DNA from: Manis javanica
Lineage: Eukaryota > Chordata > Mammalia > Pholidota > Manidae
Reading direction: 5' to 3'
Length of the DNA stretch: 64,000 nt
Assembly: GCF_040802235.1 (NCBI RefSeq)
Contig: NC_133156.1
Coordinates: forward strand, 27,733,343-27,797,342
Shown here: positions 13,401 to 22,559 of the stretch, one piece after another
How positions within the stretch are numbered: position 1 is the first letter of the stretch
Layout: each line of letters begins with the position of its first letter
Translations under genes and position numbers: made by a program
The notes under the pieces: generated by a model
The model's input: only the letters and a program-made list of their open reading frames with translations
Databases searched by the model: none
What the model was told of the DNA's origin: nothing

Positions 13401-16400
13401 GCCCTGGACCCATTTCCTCCCCTTCTGTTGCTGTTGGAGTTAGGTGGGGGGACGAGGGAGGGAGCAGAGGGAGACCCTCCTCATCAACCCCTCATTGCAC
13501 AGGTGGAGCTAAGGCCCAGAGAGGGCAAGGCACGTGTCCCTGGCTCTTCCCCACTCAGCCGATGCCCAGGGCAGCACCAGGATTTCTACCCGAGGGGACT
13601 GTGGGAACGGCAGTGGTTGGAAGTAGGGGGCTGGGGGAATTCAAGTTACATGTCCACAGGCACTTGTCTGTGCGTAAGGCATGTTGGTTAGGGGTGGCTG
13701 GCTGCTGGACATGGGGGCACATTCCCCTGCTCCCAGCTGGTCTTTGGGGTAGACACCTCTGTGGACTCTCCTCTGACCTCCCCCTTCCCCCAACAGCAAG
13801 TGCAGCCGTGGGGCCCTGTACACAGGCTTTTCTGTCCTGGTAGCTCTGCTCCTGGCCGGCCAGGCCACCACTGCCTACTTCTTGTACCAGCAGCAGGGGC
13901 GACTGGACAAGCTGACGGTCACCTCACAGAGCCTGCAGCTGGAGAGCCTGCGCATGAAGCTCCCCAAGTGTATGTGCCCCCCTGTCCTGGCATCCCCCAG
14001 CCCACAGTCCCTCACTTCGGAGACCCCCCTTGCTCCCAGCTAGGCCCATTGTCCTCTCCCTGTGGTCTGAAATGCCAGGCCCTCCTCATCTGGGTCTGAG
14101 ATTTGTCTTGGATCCGAGTACTTTCTTCCCTGGGTGCTGGGGCCACACTCATGCTGTCCCTCCTGCTCCCACAGCTGCCAAGCCTTTGAGCAAGATACAG
14201 ATGGCCACCCCCATGCTGGTGCAGGCGCTGCCCATGGAAGGCGTGGCCCAGGGGGTAAGGAGCACCCCAGGGTGGTGGGAGAGTGCTATCTAGCCTGGAG
14301 GGAGGGTAGGTGACAAGGGACAGGGGAGGACAGGGCCCACTTCGGTGGAAGAATTTCTCCCAGGAAGGGGGGAGGAGGGCCCAGCCCCCCACAGTTTACA
14401 CAGCACGCAGTGTCTCACTGTCCCCTCCCTTCTCCAAGCCTTTGACATTATATATGGGTAATGTTTCTGTTCACAAGACTATGCAGATTTGACCAATAAG
14501 TATGCTGAGGCAGGAAGGTAAAGTGACCCGCTCAAGCTCTCACATTTGAAGGTGGCAGAGTTGGGCCAGTTGCACACCTGGGACTCCAGACCCCAGCAGA
14601 TGGCTCTACTCCAGGGCCCCTCCTCCATAGGCCAGTGCTGGTAACCCGTTCCTTCCTTCCACAGCCTATGCGGAGTGCCACCAAGTATGGCAACATGACA
14701 CAGGACCATGTGATGCACCTGCTCTTGGTGAGTGGGAACCAGCCAGGTGGTCCTCCCTGCCTATCCAGGCCTCTAGCAAGGCTGAGCTCCAAGGCCTGCA
14801 CCATGCCTGGCTCCCAGCAAACGTCCTATACGGGCTCACCAGATTAGCAAAGGAACTCAAGTGTATGTAGTCTAGCCCCACCACTCCCCACTTTTTTGAG
14901 TATTTGAGATTGAGAACCTGAGGCCCAAAGCCGAGAAGTGACTCGCCAAGACACCCATTTTTTCCTTCCCCAGTGTTACTGCATGTCCACTTTGTGCCAG
15001 GCATTGTGCATTGCTCTGGGCCCACAATGGGGAGCAATCAGACTCAGCTCCCAATCCTGTGGGGATCCCAGAGTGACCAGGCGATGAGGGATGTGCAGGG
15101 GGCTTTGTGAGGAGAGCCCAACCTAATGGAGTGGGGGTAGGGTCAAGGAAGTCTTCTTGGAGGAGGTGAGACCTGAAAGATGAGGTGTCTGCAGCGAGTA
15201 CAAGACAGGATTATTGGTAGGACTGGGCCTGGAACCTGCATCTCCTGATTCCCAGCCACGAGGTCTTGTAGTTGTGCAGCTGGACTGCCCTCACCACCTC
15301 CTCTCCCCACTGGTTCTATCACAGTGGAGCTCCAGAATCCAACTTGGTGAAGCTTGGGCTTACCCCCCAGAATGGAAGACCACGGGAACATGGGCTGCAT
15401 TGCACCTCGCCAGCCAGGGAGCTCTCTATTTATTATTTTTATTTTGGTATCATTAATCTACAATTACATGAGCAACATTGTTTACTAGACTCCCCCTATT
15501 ATCAAGTACCCCCCCACACATACCCCATTAGTCACTGTCCATCAGCATAGTAAGATGCAAGAGAGTCACTACTTGTCTTCTCTCTGTTATACTGCCTTTC
15601 CCAAGCACCCCCCCTACATTATGTCTGCTGATTGTAATGCCCCTTTTTTCCCCTTTTCCCTCCCTTCCCACCCATCCGCCCCAGTCCCTTTCCCTTTGGT
15701 AACTGTTAGTCCATTCTTGGGTTCTGTGAGTCTGCTGCTGTTTTGTTCCTTCAGTTTTATCTTTGTCCTTATACTCCACATATGAGTGAAATTATTTGGT
15801 ACTTGTCTTTCTCCGCCTGGCTTATTTCACTGAGCATAATACCCTCTAGCTCCATCCATGTTGTTGCAAATGGTAGGATTTGTTTTCTCCTTATGGCTGA
15901 ATAATATTCCATTGTGCATATGTACCACATCTTTATCCATTCATCTACTGATGGACACTTAGGTTGCTTCCATTTCTTGGCTATTGTAAATAGTGCTGCG
16001 ATAAACATAGGGGTGCATCTGTCTTTTTCAAACTGGGCTGCTGCATTCTTAGGGTAAATTCCTAAAAGGGGAATTCCTGGGTCAAATGGTATTGCTACTT
16101 TTAGTGTTTTGAGGAACCTCCATACTGCTTTCCACAATGACTGAACTAGTTTACATTCCCACCAGCAGTGTAGAAGGGTTCTCCTTTCTCCACGTCCTCG
16201 CCAACATTTGTCTTTCGGATGGTGGTGATCCTTACTGGTGTGAGGTGATTTTCTCATTGTGGTTTTAATTTGCATTTCCCTGATGACTAGAGATGTGGGG
16301 CATCTTTTCATGTGTCTGTTAGTCTTCTGAATTTCTTCTTTGGAGAAGTGTCTGTTCAGCTCCTCTGCCCATTTCTTAATTGGATTATTTGCTTTTTGTT

Positions 16401-19268
16401 TGTTGAGGTGCATGAACTCTTTATATATTTTGGATGTCAACCCTTTATCAGATGTCATTTATGAATATATTCTCCCATACTGTAGGATACCTTTTTGTTC
16501 TATTGATGGTGTCCTTTGCTGTACAGCTTTTCAGCTTGATATAGTCCCACTTGTTCATTTTTGCTTTTGTTTCCCTTGCCCAGGGAGATATGTTCATGAA
16601 GAAGTCACTCATGTTTATGTCCAAGAGATTTTTGCCTGTTTTTTTCTAAGAGTTTTATGGTTTCATGACTTATATTCAGGTCTTTGATCCATTTTGAGTT
16701 TACTTTTGTCTATAGGGTTAAGACAGTGACCCAGTTTCATTCTCTTGCATGTAGCTGTCCAGTTTTGCCAACACCAGCTGTTGAAGAGGCTGTCATTTCC
16801 CCACTGTATATCCATGGCTCAGGGAGCTCTTTTTAAACCTTCCTTTCTGCCTTGCTATCCTGCAGGCGACTGATCCCCTGAAGGTTTACCCGCAGCTGAA
16901 GGGGAGCTTCCCAGAGAACCTCAAATACCTTAAGAGAAGCATGCAGAGCCTGGACTGGAAGGTCAGCAGTTTCCCTGTACTGGTACCCTCTCTCCTAGGG
17001 CAGGGCTTGGAAAAGGTTGGGTGAGGGGCTGGCCAGGGAAGCCATCCTCAGGAAGCTGGAGGGGGCTTATCAGCACTTACAAAGCTACAAACACGGAAAG
17101 GGGCTTGGAGTTGAAACATCTTGAACAAGCCCCTTGGTCTCTACGGGGGAGCTAAGTTGCAGCTGAACTCTGGGGTGTTGGGGCCCTCTCTGGCCCCCCA
17201 CATCTGTGCCCAGGAGCAAAACCAGGCAGGGTTGGAGAGGGCTATTGAGACTGACCCCCTGCCTCTCTCTTCATTAGATCTTTGAGAACTGGATGCATCA
17301 GTGGCTCTTGTTTGAAATGAGCAAGAACTCGCTGACAGAGAAGCCCACTGAGGCTCCACCAAAAGGTACAGAGGATGGGAGCTTTAGGGAGCCAGGGATT
17401 GTGGGAGCACCTCCAGGGCTCTCCTGATGGACACTAGAGTGGTTAGGGCCTAGGGTGCTCCCTGACCAAGCCCTGGGGCTCTCCCAGCCCCTCTACTCTC
17501 CTTCCTGTCTCTCTTGCCTGTTCCTTCTGGGCTTGGCTGCCCCCCACCCCCGCCCCAGCTCCCATCCTGAGAGCCCACAGGGTACAGGGGCCTCCCTTGA
17601 GGAGCATGGCACTGCACAAGCGGGCCTGGAACAAAACCACCCCAAACATCCCAGGAATCGTCAGTGACATTCTGCACCCAGCACTGCCTACCAGAGAGGG
17701 GTCCTGGTGGCTAGGGTCCCCATCCCTCAAAGGGACCTCCCTGACAAGAGGGCCTTAGGGTTCTTCCATCTCATGGACAACAGATACCAGGATTTTCAAC
17801 TCTGAAGATTTTAAGAGTGCAGGGTTCTCATCCTGGTGCTAATTTACATGCATCTTTGGGCAAGTCTCCTGGGCTTCAGTTTTGGAAGTGGGCCACTGGT
17901 CCACCCCACGGTGGGCCTCCAATTTTTCCATCGTAGGTTCACAGAAGACACCTCAGATGCTACCTCAACCCAGCTGACGTTCGATTCCTTAAACAAACCT
18001 CCATGTCTACTTACATACTCCCATAAACAGCTCTGACTTACTAAAGTGTCCATTGCCTCACCCTAGAAACCAGAAGCATAGATGCAATTACAAACTTTAA
18101 TAGGCATGAAGTGTCAGAAGAAATCAAGTTCTGGAATGAATTAGTCACACAGCCACTTGCTTGTCCTTGGACCTTGTTGGTCCAGGCCTCAGTTTCCCAC
18201 TCTGTGCAGTGAATGAGTGAGTACAGCCACTTGGGCAGAAGGCATTAGGCCCTCAGCAGAACTTTGCAGATCTCTGGCTCGGCTGCCGCCCTGGCCCAGA
18301 GCCCACACACTCACTGTCTTCACCATGCCTGTCGCTTCAGTACTGACCAAGTGCCAGGAGGAGGTCAGCCGCATCCCTGCCATCCACCCTGGCATGTTCA
18401 GGCCCAAATGCGACGAGGACGGCAACTATATGCCGCTTCAGTGCTATGGGAGCACCGGCTACTGCTGGTGTGTCTTCCCCAACGGCACCGAGGTCCCCCA
18501 CACCAGGAGCCGCGGGCGCCATGACTGCAGCGGTAAGCAAGGGCCACCATGCCATGGAGTGAAGGACCAGGAAGGCTGAGGGTGCAAGGTCCCTCCTGAC
18601 ACACAGGGGGCCAGGACACTTGAGGTGGCAGCTCCCGGGGGGCAGCCACTCAGCCATGCACCTACGACTTCCTGTCCCTATCTGCTGGTCCATCTCTCAC
18701 CCTCTCCTTCCATCCACACTCCTCTACTCACTATCCTCCAGTTCTCACCTCCATCCATCCACCTCCACCCACCACCTTGGCCCCACCTCACTGCTGCCTT
18801 CCGTGTGGCACCTGCTCCCCCGGGCCCTCGGCCTGTGGCCAGGTGGGGAACTAGCTCCAGGCCCCTCACCAATGGGCACGGAAGGCTGGACTGCAGGTAA
18901 CCAAGGGACTGGCTACTCCTTTGCAGAGCCACTGGAGATGGAGGATCTGCCGTCTGGGCTGGGCATGGCCAAGCAGGATCTGGGCCAAGGTGAGGGCCCC
19001 TGCAGGGGCGCTCAATCCCCTGGGGACCCGGCGGGGTGGATGCCAGCACAGCATGACCTGGGACCGTCCCTTCCACAGATGAAGACCAGCTTGGGGATTG
19101 TGGTGGGGGGTGGAGGGGGCGGTGCTAGACAACGGTCAATACTTGTACCTGAGAAGAGGGCAGTGGAGAATTGAGTCCTTGATTGCTCTGAGGCCCCAGA
19201 ATGATATAAAGGGCAGGGACAGCAGGTGCCCCAGCCCTAAGCTGCTGACTCTCTCTGCAGCCATGTGA
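10369..19268 (+). CDS. CD74: CD74, MHC class II invariant chain (whole coding span, spliced)
   Basis: Type II membrane chaperone. It trimerises, binds MHC class II alpha/beta in the ER, fills the groove with its CLIP segment and targets the complex to endosomes. The exons are 10369-10445, 13797-13969, 14175-14254, 14665-14727, 16866-16961, 17278-17365, (18341-18532, p41 only), 18927-18989 and 19261-19268. All junctions are GT-AG and in frame. They give 215 aa without the cassette and 279 aa with it, against 216 and 280 in human. Seen in the protein: a cytosolic tail with Leu-Ile (7-8) and Pro-Met-Leu (15-17) sorting signals, Cys28 (the palmitoylation site in human), a membrane segment at about 31-56, CLIP at 81-104, a trimerisation region at about 118-190, the thyroglobulin type-1 cassette with Cys-Trp-Cys-Val, and a Ser-Gly near the C-terminus (the glycosaminoglycan site in human). 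The start is ATG 10369, equivalent to the human p33 start; the upstream p35 start is absent. The class II-type promoter lies just upstream. Confidence 0.96.
11505..11770 (-). repeat. MIR-like repeat in CD74 intron 1
   Basis: It has the antisense MIR pattern (atgagatgggtagt, gaggcacatgt, ctcacagctagtgaa). The rest of intron 1 (10446-13796) shows no coding feature. Confidence 0.6.
12185..12400 (-). repeat. MIR-like repeat in CD74 intron 1
   Basis: Diverged MIR pattern (gtgctaattatgggc, taagttactcagggaggtca, gagccaggattc). Confidence 0.5.
13797..13969 (+). CDS. CD74: CD74 exon 2, transmembrane and stalk
   Basis: 173 nt after a CCAACAG acceptor, with donor GTATGT. It encodes Ser26-Lys83 and the first base of codon 84. 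It includes Cys28, the hydrophobic type II anchor (about residues 31-56, [18 protein letters not shown] and onward) and the start of CLIP (Leu81-Pro82-Lys83). Confidence 0.95.
14175..14254 (+). CDS. CD74: CD74 exon 3, CLIP
   Basis: 80 nt after a CCCACAG acceptor, with donor GTAAGG. It encodes residues 84-110, the core of CLIP. The groove segment reads [16 protein letters not shown]. Human has Met at 91 (P1) and 99 (P9); here they are Ile and Val, while Ala94 (P4) and Pro96 (P6) are kept. The exon ends in phase 0. Confidence 0.95.
14665..14727 (+). CDS. CD74: CD74 exon 4, glycosylation region
   Basis: 63 nt (21 codons), residues 111-131, after a CTTCCACAG acceptor and with donor GTGAGT. Of the two human N-glycosylation sequons (114 and 120), only N120-M-T is present; residue 114 is Ser. 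This is the start of the trimerisation domain. Confidence 0.94.
15426..16819 (-). mobile_element. truncated L1 in CD74 intron 4, antisense to the gene
   Basis: A 1.4 kb L1 3' part with an ORF2 C-terminal open frame (15769-16458). It is flanked by a perfect 11-bp target duplication CAGGGAGCTCT at 15415-15425 and 16820-16830. The A-rich tail appears as ATTTATTATTTTTATTTT at the left. Confidence 0.95.
16866..16961 (+). CDS. CD74: CD74 exon 5, trimerisation domain
   Basis: 96 nt (32 codons), residues 132-163, after acceptor CCTGCAG and with donor GTCAGC. It keeps the DPLKVYP and KGSFPENL blocks typical of the luminal trimerisation domain. The preceding intron carries a 1.4 kb antisense L1 that ends only about 35 bp before this exon's acceptor. 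Confidence 0.95.
17278..17365 (+). CDS. CD74: CD74 exon 6, trimerisation domain end
   Basis: 88 nt, residues 164-192 plus one base, after acceptor TTCATTAG and with donor GTACAG. It encodes [15 protein letters not shown], closely matching the human helix. Both the p41 cassette and the next constitutive exon begin in a phase that fits, so either can be joined. Confidence 0.95.
17366..18340 (+). other. CD74 intron before the p41 cassette
   Basis: No repeat or gene recognised. Open frames on both strands lack support. Confidence 0.5.
18341..18532 (+). CDS. CD74: CD74 alternative exon, p41 thyroglobulin type-1 domain
   Basis: 192 nt (64 codons) between a GCTTCAG acceptor and GTAAGC donor, the same length as the human p41 insert. 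It has six Cys and the hallmark Tyr-Cys-Trp-Cys-Val of thyroglobulin type-1 repeats. In known p41 this domain inhibits cathepsin L. Because the cassette length is a multiple of three, inclusion or skipping keeps frame. An N-G-T sequon follows the CWCV motif. Confidence 0.94.
18927..18989 (+). CDS. CD74: CD74 penultimate coding exon
   Basis: 63 nt after acceptor TTTGCAG, with donor GTGAGG. It encodes [21 protein letters not shown] plus one base. The Ser-Gly within PSGLG matches the chondroitin-sulfate attachment site of human CD74 (known there, inferred here). Confidence 0.93.
19261..19268 (+). CDS. CD74: CD74 last exon, coding part
   Basis: After the CTCTGCAG acceptor, the final codons give Ala-Met and stop TGA (19266-19268). 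Human ends Val-Pro-Met, so one residue is missing. The exon continues as 3'UTR to the poly(A) signal at 20071. Confidence 0.92.
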
Positions 19269-20095
19269 GAACAGCAGACGCCAGTGCCAGCACGCAGCCA
19301 GCCCTGCATGGCCTGCTTCCTTGCTGCCCCTCCCTGAGCCCCAGCCTTTCCTTCCCTCACACACCCCTCCCCTCCCTGCCTCTCCCACCCTGCACCTCAT
19401 TCCGTGACTGCTGCTGGCTCCATCATACTGGGACACACCAAATCCCACCAGAACAGCACACATGATGCAGGAGGGCCCTGCTGCCCAGCCCTCTGCCACC
19501 GGCAGGGATCTAAGGCCTAGGTAATGGGCCCAGAGCTGGGCTGAAGCCCCATTTCAGTCTCCAGCATGGAACCAGGTCCAGGGACAAGGTGGAAGGTGCA
19601 GGCAGAGGGATGATGCTTCCCCAGGCTGGACACATTTGTTGTGCCCGCCTCCCCTTCTGGCTTTGGCCTCAGCTTTCCCACCTAACTGGGGGGATGGGCT
19701 GCCCTTTCCCGCTCCCCAGCACCACTTCCGGAGGAAGAACCAACTTCTGCGCCCGGAGCCCCTCCTTTCTGCCAACTCCCTGTTCCCTGTGCGCAGCCAT
19801 GCTTGTTACCAGCCCTCAGGGCCATGGCTCCTGTGAGAATAAGAGGTAGTAAGTAGAACACTTCTGGCTCTTGGCTGTTCTTTGGGATCTGGTTTGTTCA
19901 CCCCAAGGAGGTAACTGAGTCCTTTGATCTGGCCTAGGTGGGAGGACACAGCCTCGTGAACCAAAACATAGGGGTCCATGAGGCTGAGATGCACTGTGGG
20001 GTTTGTGGTCTTTGGACACAGACACACTTGGTTTCCATGTTAAGACACAGGAATACTTTTTACTTCCAAAAATAAAGAAGCTCTTGCCCACAGTT
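19269..20095 (+). other. CD74: CD74 3'UTR
   Basis: About 0.8 kb of non-coding exon running from the stop codon to shortly after the AATAAA at 20071. The end is inferred from the signal position. Confidence 0.75.
20071..20076 (+). terminator. CD74: CD74 poly(A) signal AATAAA
   Basis: Canonical AATAAA about 800 bp after the stop, the first one in the downstream sequence. Cleavage is expected about 15-25 bp later. Confidence 0.8.
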
Positions 20096-20629
20096 CTTTA
20101 AGCACAAGCTCTTCTTGGTCCACCACCATTTTTCCGTGTTCCCATTCTCATTTCTATCCTAAAGACAGTTTAAGTGTGATGACAGATGCAATAGACACAA
20201 GGCCCTGGTGTTGGGACCACCAGGGAGGAGGGCTGTGGAGAACTGGGGGCCCATGCATTACCTGAGGGGCAGCTGCTGCTCAGCCCCAGCTGGTTCCTGT
20301 CAAGGAGTGGAGGCCCCTGGTGCCAGATTTCTTGACTTTCCAAGAGGGGTCTAAAGTCAAGAAGTTCAGTGACATCTCTCCATTTTAAGTGTTAACGACT
20401 TGCTGTGGGCTGACGAAGCCCACCAGAGCACTACTCCATGGCCTCGGTTCCAGACCGACACGCTCAGGGGGAGGGGCTACACAGGACCTTGCCTAAGGTC
20501 CCCGAGTTAAGGGTATAGCTGGATGCCAACGGGGGTCTCCAAGACCTCCAGCCCTGCACGTTTCCTGCATGGCCTCTTGCTGTCTCTAGCAAAACACTGA
20601 ACGCCTTGGAGAGAAGCGTCCACAACCTC

Positions 20630-21060
20630 TGGCACTCCACACTTACTGCTGACTATCAAGTCCCATAGACGTCACCCTGACATCTCTTTCAAGTCCATCC
20701 ACTTCTTGCCTTCATCACCAGAGCCTTTGTTAGCAGGACAGGAAGGCAACTCAGTCCCAACTGGTTTTCCTGCTCCTACTGTGCAGCCACAGCTGTGCTC
20801 TCCCAGGGACTTCAAGAGGGCCTGCCCTGACCTTAAGTCCTTTCCAAAGGTGGCTCAGAAGGCCCCCCTTCCATTTCTTGCCTTTGGTATTTGACTGGCC
20901 TACCCAAGCATCTGGAAACCAACCATAACCATGCTTGACGTCCCCCTTAGCCTAGATACCACCTCCTCCAGGAAGTCTTCCCCACCCCAATTCAGCACAC
21001 AGGGCACCTCATAGTTTCTCTAGAAAATCATCCGTCCCACTCACCACAGTATCCCAGCAT
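20630..21060 (+). repeat. L2-like repeat between CD74 and TCOF1
   Basis: It follows the usual L2 3' pattern (ctccaggaagtcttcccc, gggcacctcatag). Confidence 0.6.
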
Positions 21061-21113
21061 GTTATTATATGCACAGTCAAGAACAAATCCCGAGTGATGG
21101 TTTGTTCACCTCC

Positions 21114-21216
21114 AACTGTCAGCCAGACTGCCTTCTGAGAATAAGTCAATTGCAAAACATTTGCCCCAACTGTCAGCCAGACTTCCTTCTGAGAATAATT
21201 GCAAAACATTTGCCCC
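21114..21216 (+). repeat. 50-bp tandem duplication beside TCOF1 end
   Basis: Two head-to-tail units (21114-21167 and 21168-21216) begin AACTGTCAGCCAGACT and end GCAAAACATTTGCCCC. They differ by one substitution and a 5-bp gap. Confidence 0.95.
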
Positions 21217-21229
21217 AGATGCACTGGGA

Positions 21230-21741
21230 ACTTGTACCTTTAAGTTTTTTATTTTTTGAGTCCTTACAAAAAAACCAAACAAACAAACCAAGAAACCCAA
21301 CACTGCCCCCCTACCCTCACAACAGAACAGGGAAAAACTGATCAAAGGAGGACAAAGTCTCAGCATCAGCTGGAGACTAGGGGTATGGAAGGACCCACAG
21401 GCTGGGCCTCACTGGGTCTGCAGGGTAGAGGCGTGAAGTCCTGAGGCCTCTGGGCATGGTGGTTGAGGAGGGGAGGCGCAGGTCACTTAAAAAAATATAT
21501 ATATACTGTACACATCTATGTTACGCATCTGCTGGGACCGAGTCAGCGCGGGGTCAGTGAGTGGAGCCACAGGAGCTGGGCGCACATCCTCCTCCACGGA
21601 CCAGCCTCTGCAGGGCTTCCTGGCTCGGGCCAGCACCGCATTGTGGCTGGCTGTCTTCTGGGAAGGGAGGGGAAGTTAAAGAATTCAATTCCAGCCCATT
21701 GTGGACAGAGGCAAGGGGCTGGCTGCCACTTGGCTAAGTCC
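21230..21741 (-). other. TCOF1: TCOF1 3'UTR exon
   Basis: It begins after a strong acceptor TTTCCTTTCCTCAG with GGACTTAGCC and ends after an AATAAA on the - strand (21248-21253). The length of about 0.5 kb fits the human gene. It contains no coding sequence. Confidence 0.75.
21248..21253 (-). terminator. TCOF1: TCOF1 poly(A) signal
   Basis: AATAAA on the - strand, about 490 nt into the last exon. It lies about 1.17 kb from the convergent CD74 signal. Confidence 0.7.
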
Positions 21742-22532
21742 CTGAGGAAAGGAAACACATCAAGAGGGAAGATTTCCTAATCTATTCCTCCACCAAAAAG
21801 AATAGAATAAAATTAGAACCTGGCATCTCTGATGCCGGGCAGGAGCACTTTAAGTGGCCACAGCAGATACTTTTCAGTGCTGAGCATGTGCCGCAGTCAG
21901 GCTGTGCTTTAGTGCTTACCTGCATTTACTCCTCCCTGCCGGCCCAGGCAGGCTCTGGAGCACCTGCTTTACAGGGTAAGGCAGGGGTGTGTGTGGGCGG
22001 CCCGCTGGGGCCAGCCCAGCCAGGTTGAGCACTTAAAACCCCATCACCACCACCCAGGAGGCACACATCCATCTGAATGGCTTATCCTGAGCAAACCAAT
22101 CTGCTTCCCATGAGGAAATGCCCTTGTCACAAACTCGTAAGGAAAAGGAACCGGGCAGCAGTGAGGGAGAGACTGAGCTGTATCTGACCTCAAGCCTCAG
22201 CCTCAGCCACAAAGAGGCACCGTCCCATTCTTCCTTGAGGCACTTGCAGTGCCTGCGCCCCGCAGGGCCGGTAGGGGGGAGGGGTGCTCAGTGCGCGGGG
22301 TCAGCTGCTGTCATTACAGCTCTGGATCCTTCTGATTCCGCAGCTCTGGCTCCTAGCATCACCCCACCGACCTTGAGGGACAGAACCACTTTCTCCAGAC
22401 CCCCTCGCCCCCGGGGCCCCCACCAGGCCTGCCTGGCTCCTGGGGACCATGGCAGAGGCGAGCTGCCCAACTGCCCTCACCAGGGGTTCCTGGGCCAGAT
22501 AGCATACCCACCTTTCTTTGGCCTTGTGCCCC

Positions 22533-22559
22533 TCAGAGAGCCGGTTCTGCTATCTTCTT
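22533..22559 (-). CDS. TCOF1: TCOF1 last coding exon
   Basis: The exon starts after CTCCACAG at 22559 and encodes KKIAEPAL and a TGA stop (human ends KKTAEQTV). The exon continues 21 nt to a donor GTGGGT at 22512, leading to a separate 3'UTR exon, as in human. Confidence 0.9.
   Translation of the reverse strand, partial: KKIAEPAL

Noticed and set aside
13238-13843. 201-codon + strand frame running into CD74 exon 2
   Set aside because: It is in intron 1 and another frame from CD74; its length comes from GC-rich composition.
18620-19174. 184-codon + strand frame overlapping the CD74 3' exons
   Set aside because: It reads intron and UTR; the true exons fit human CD74 in another frame.
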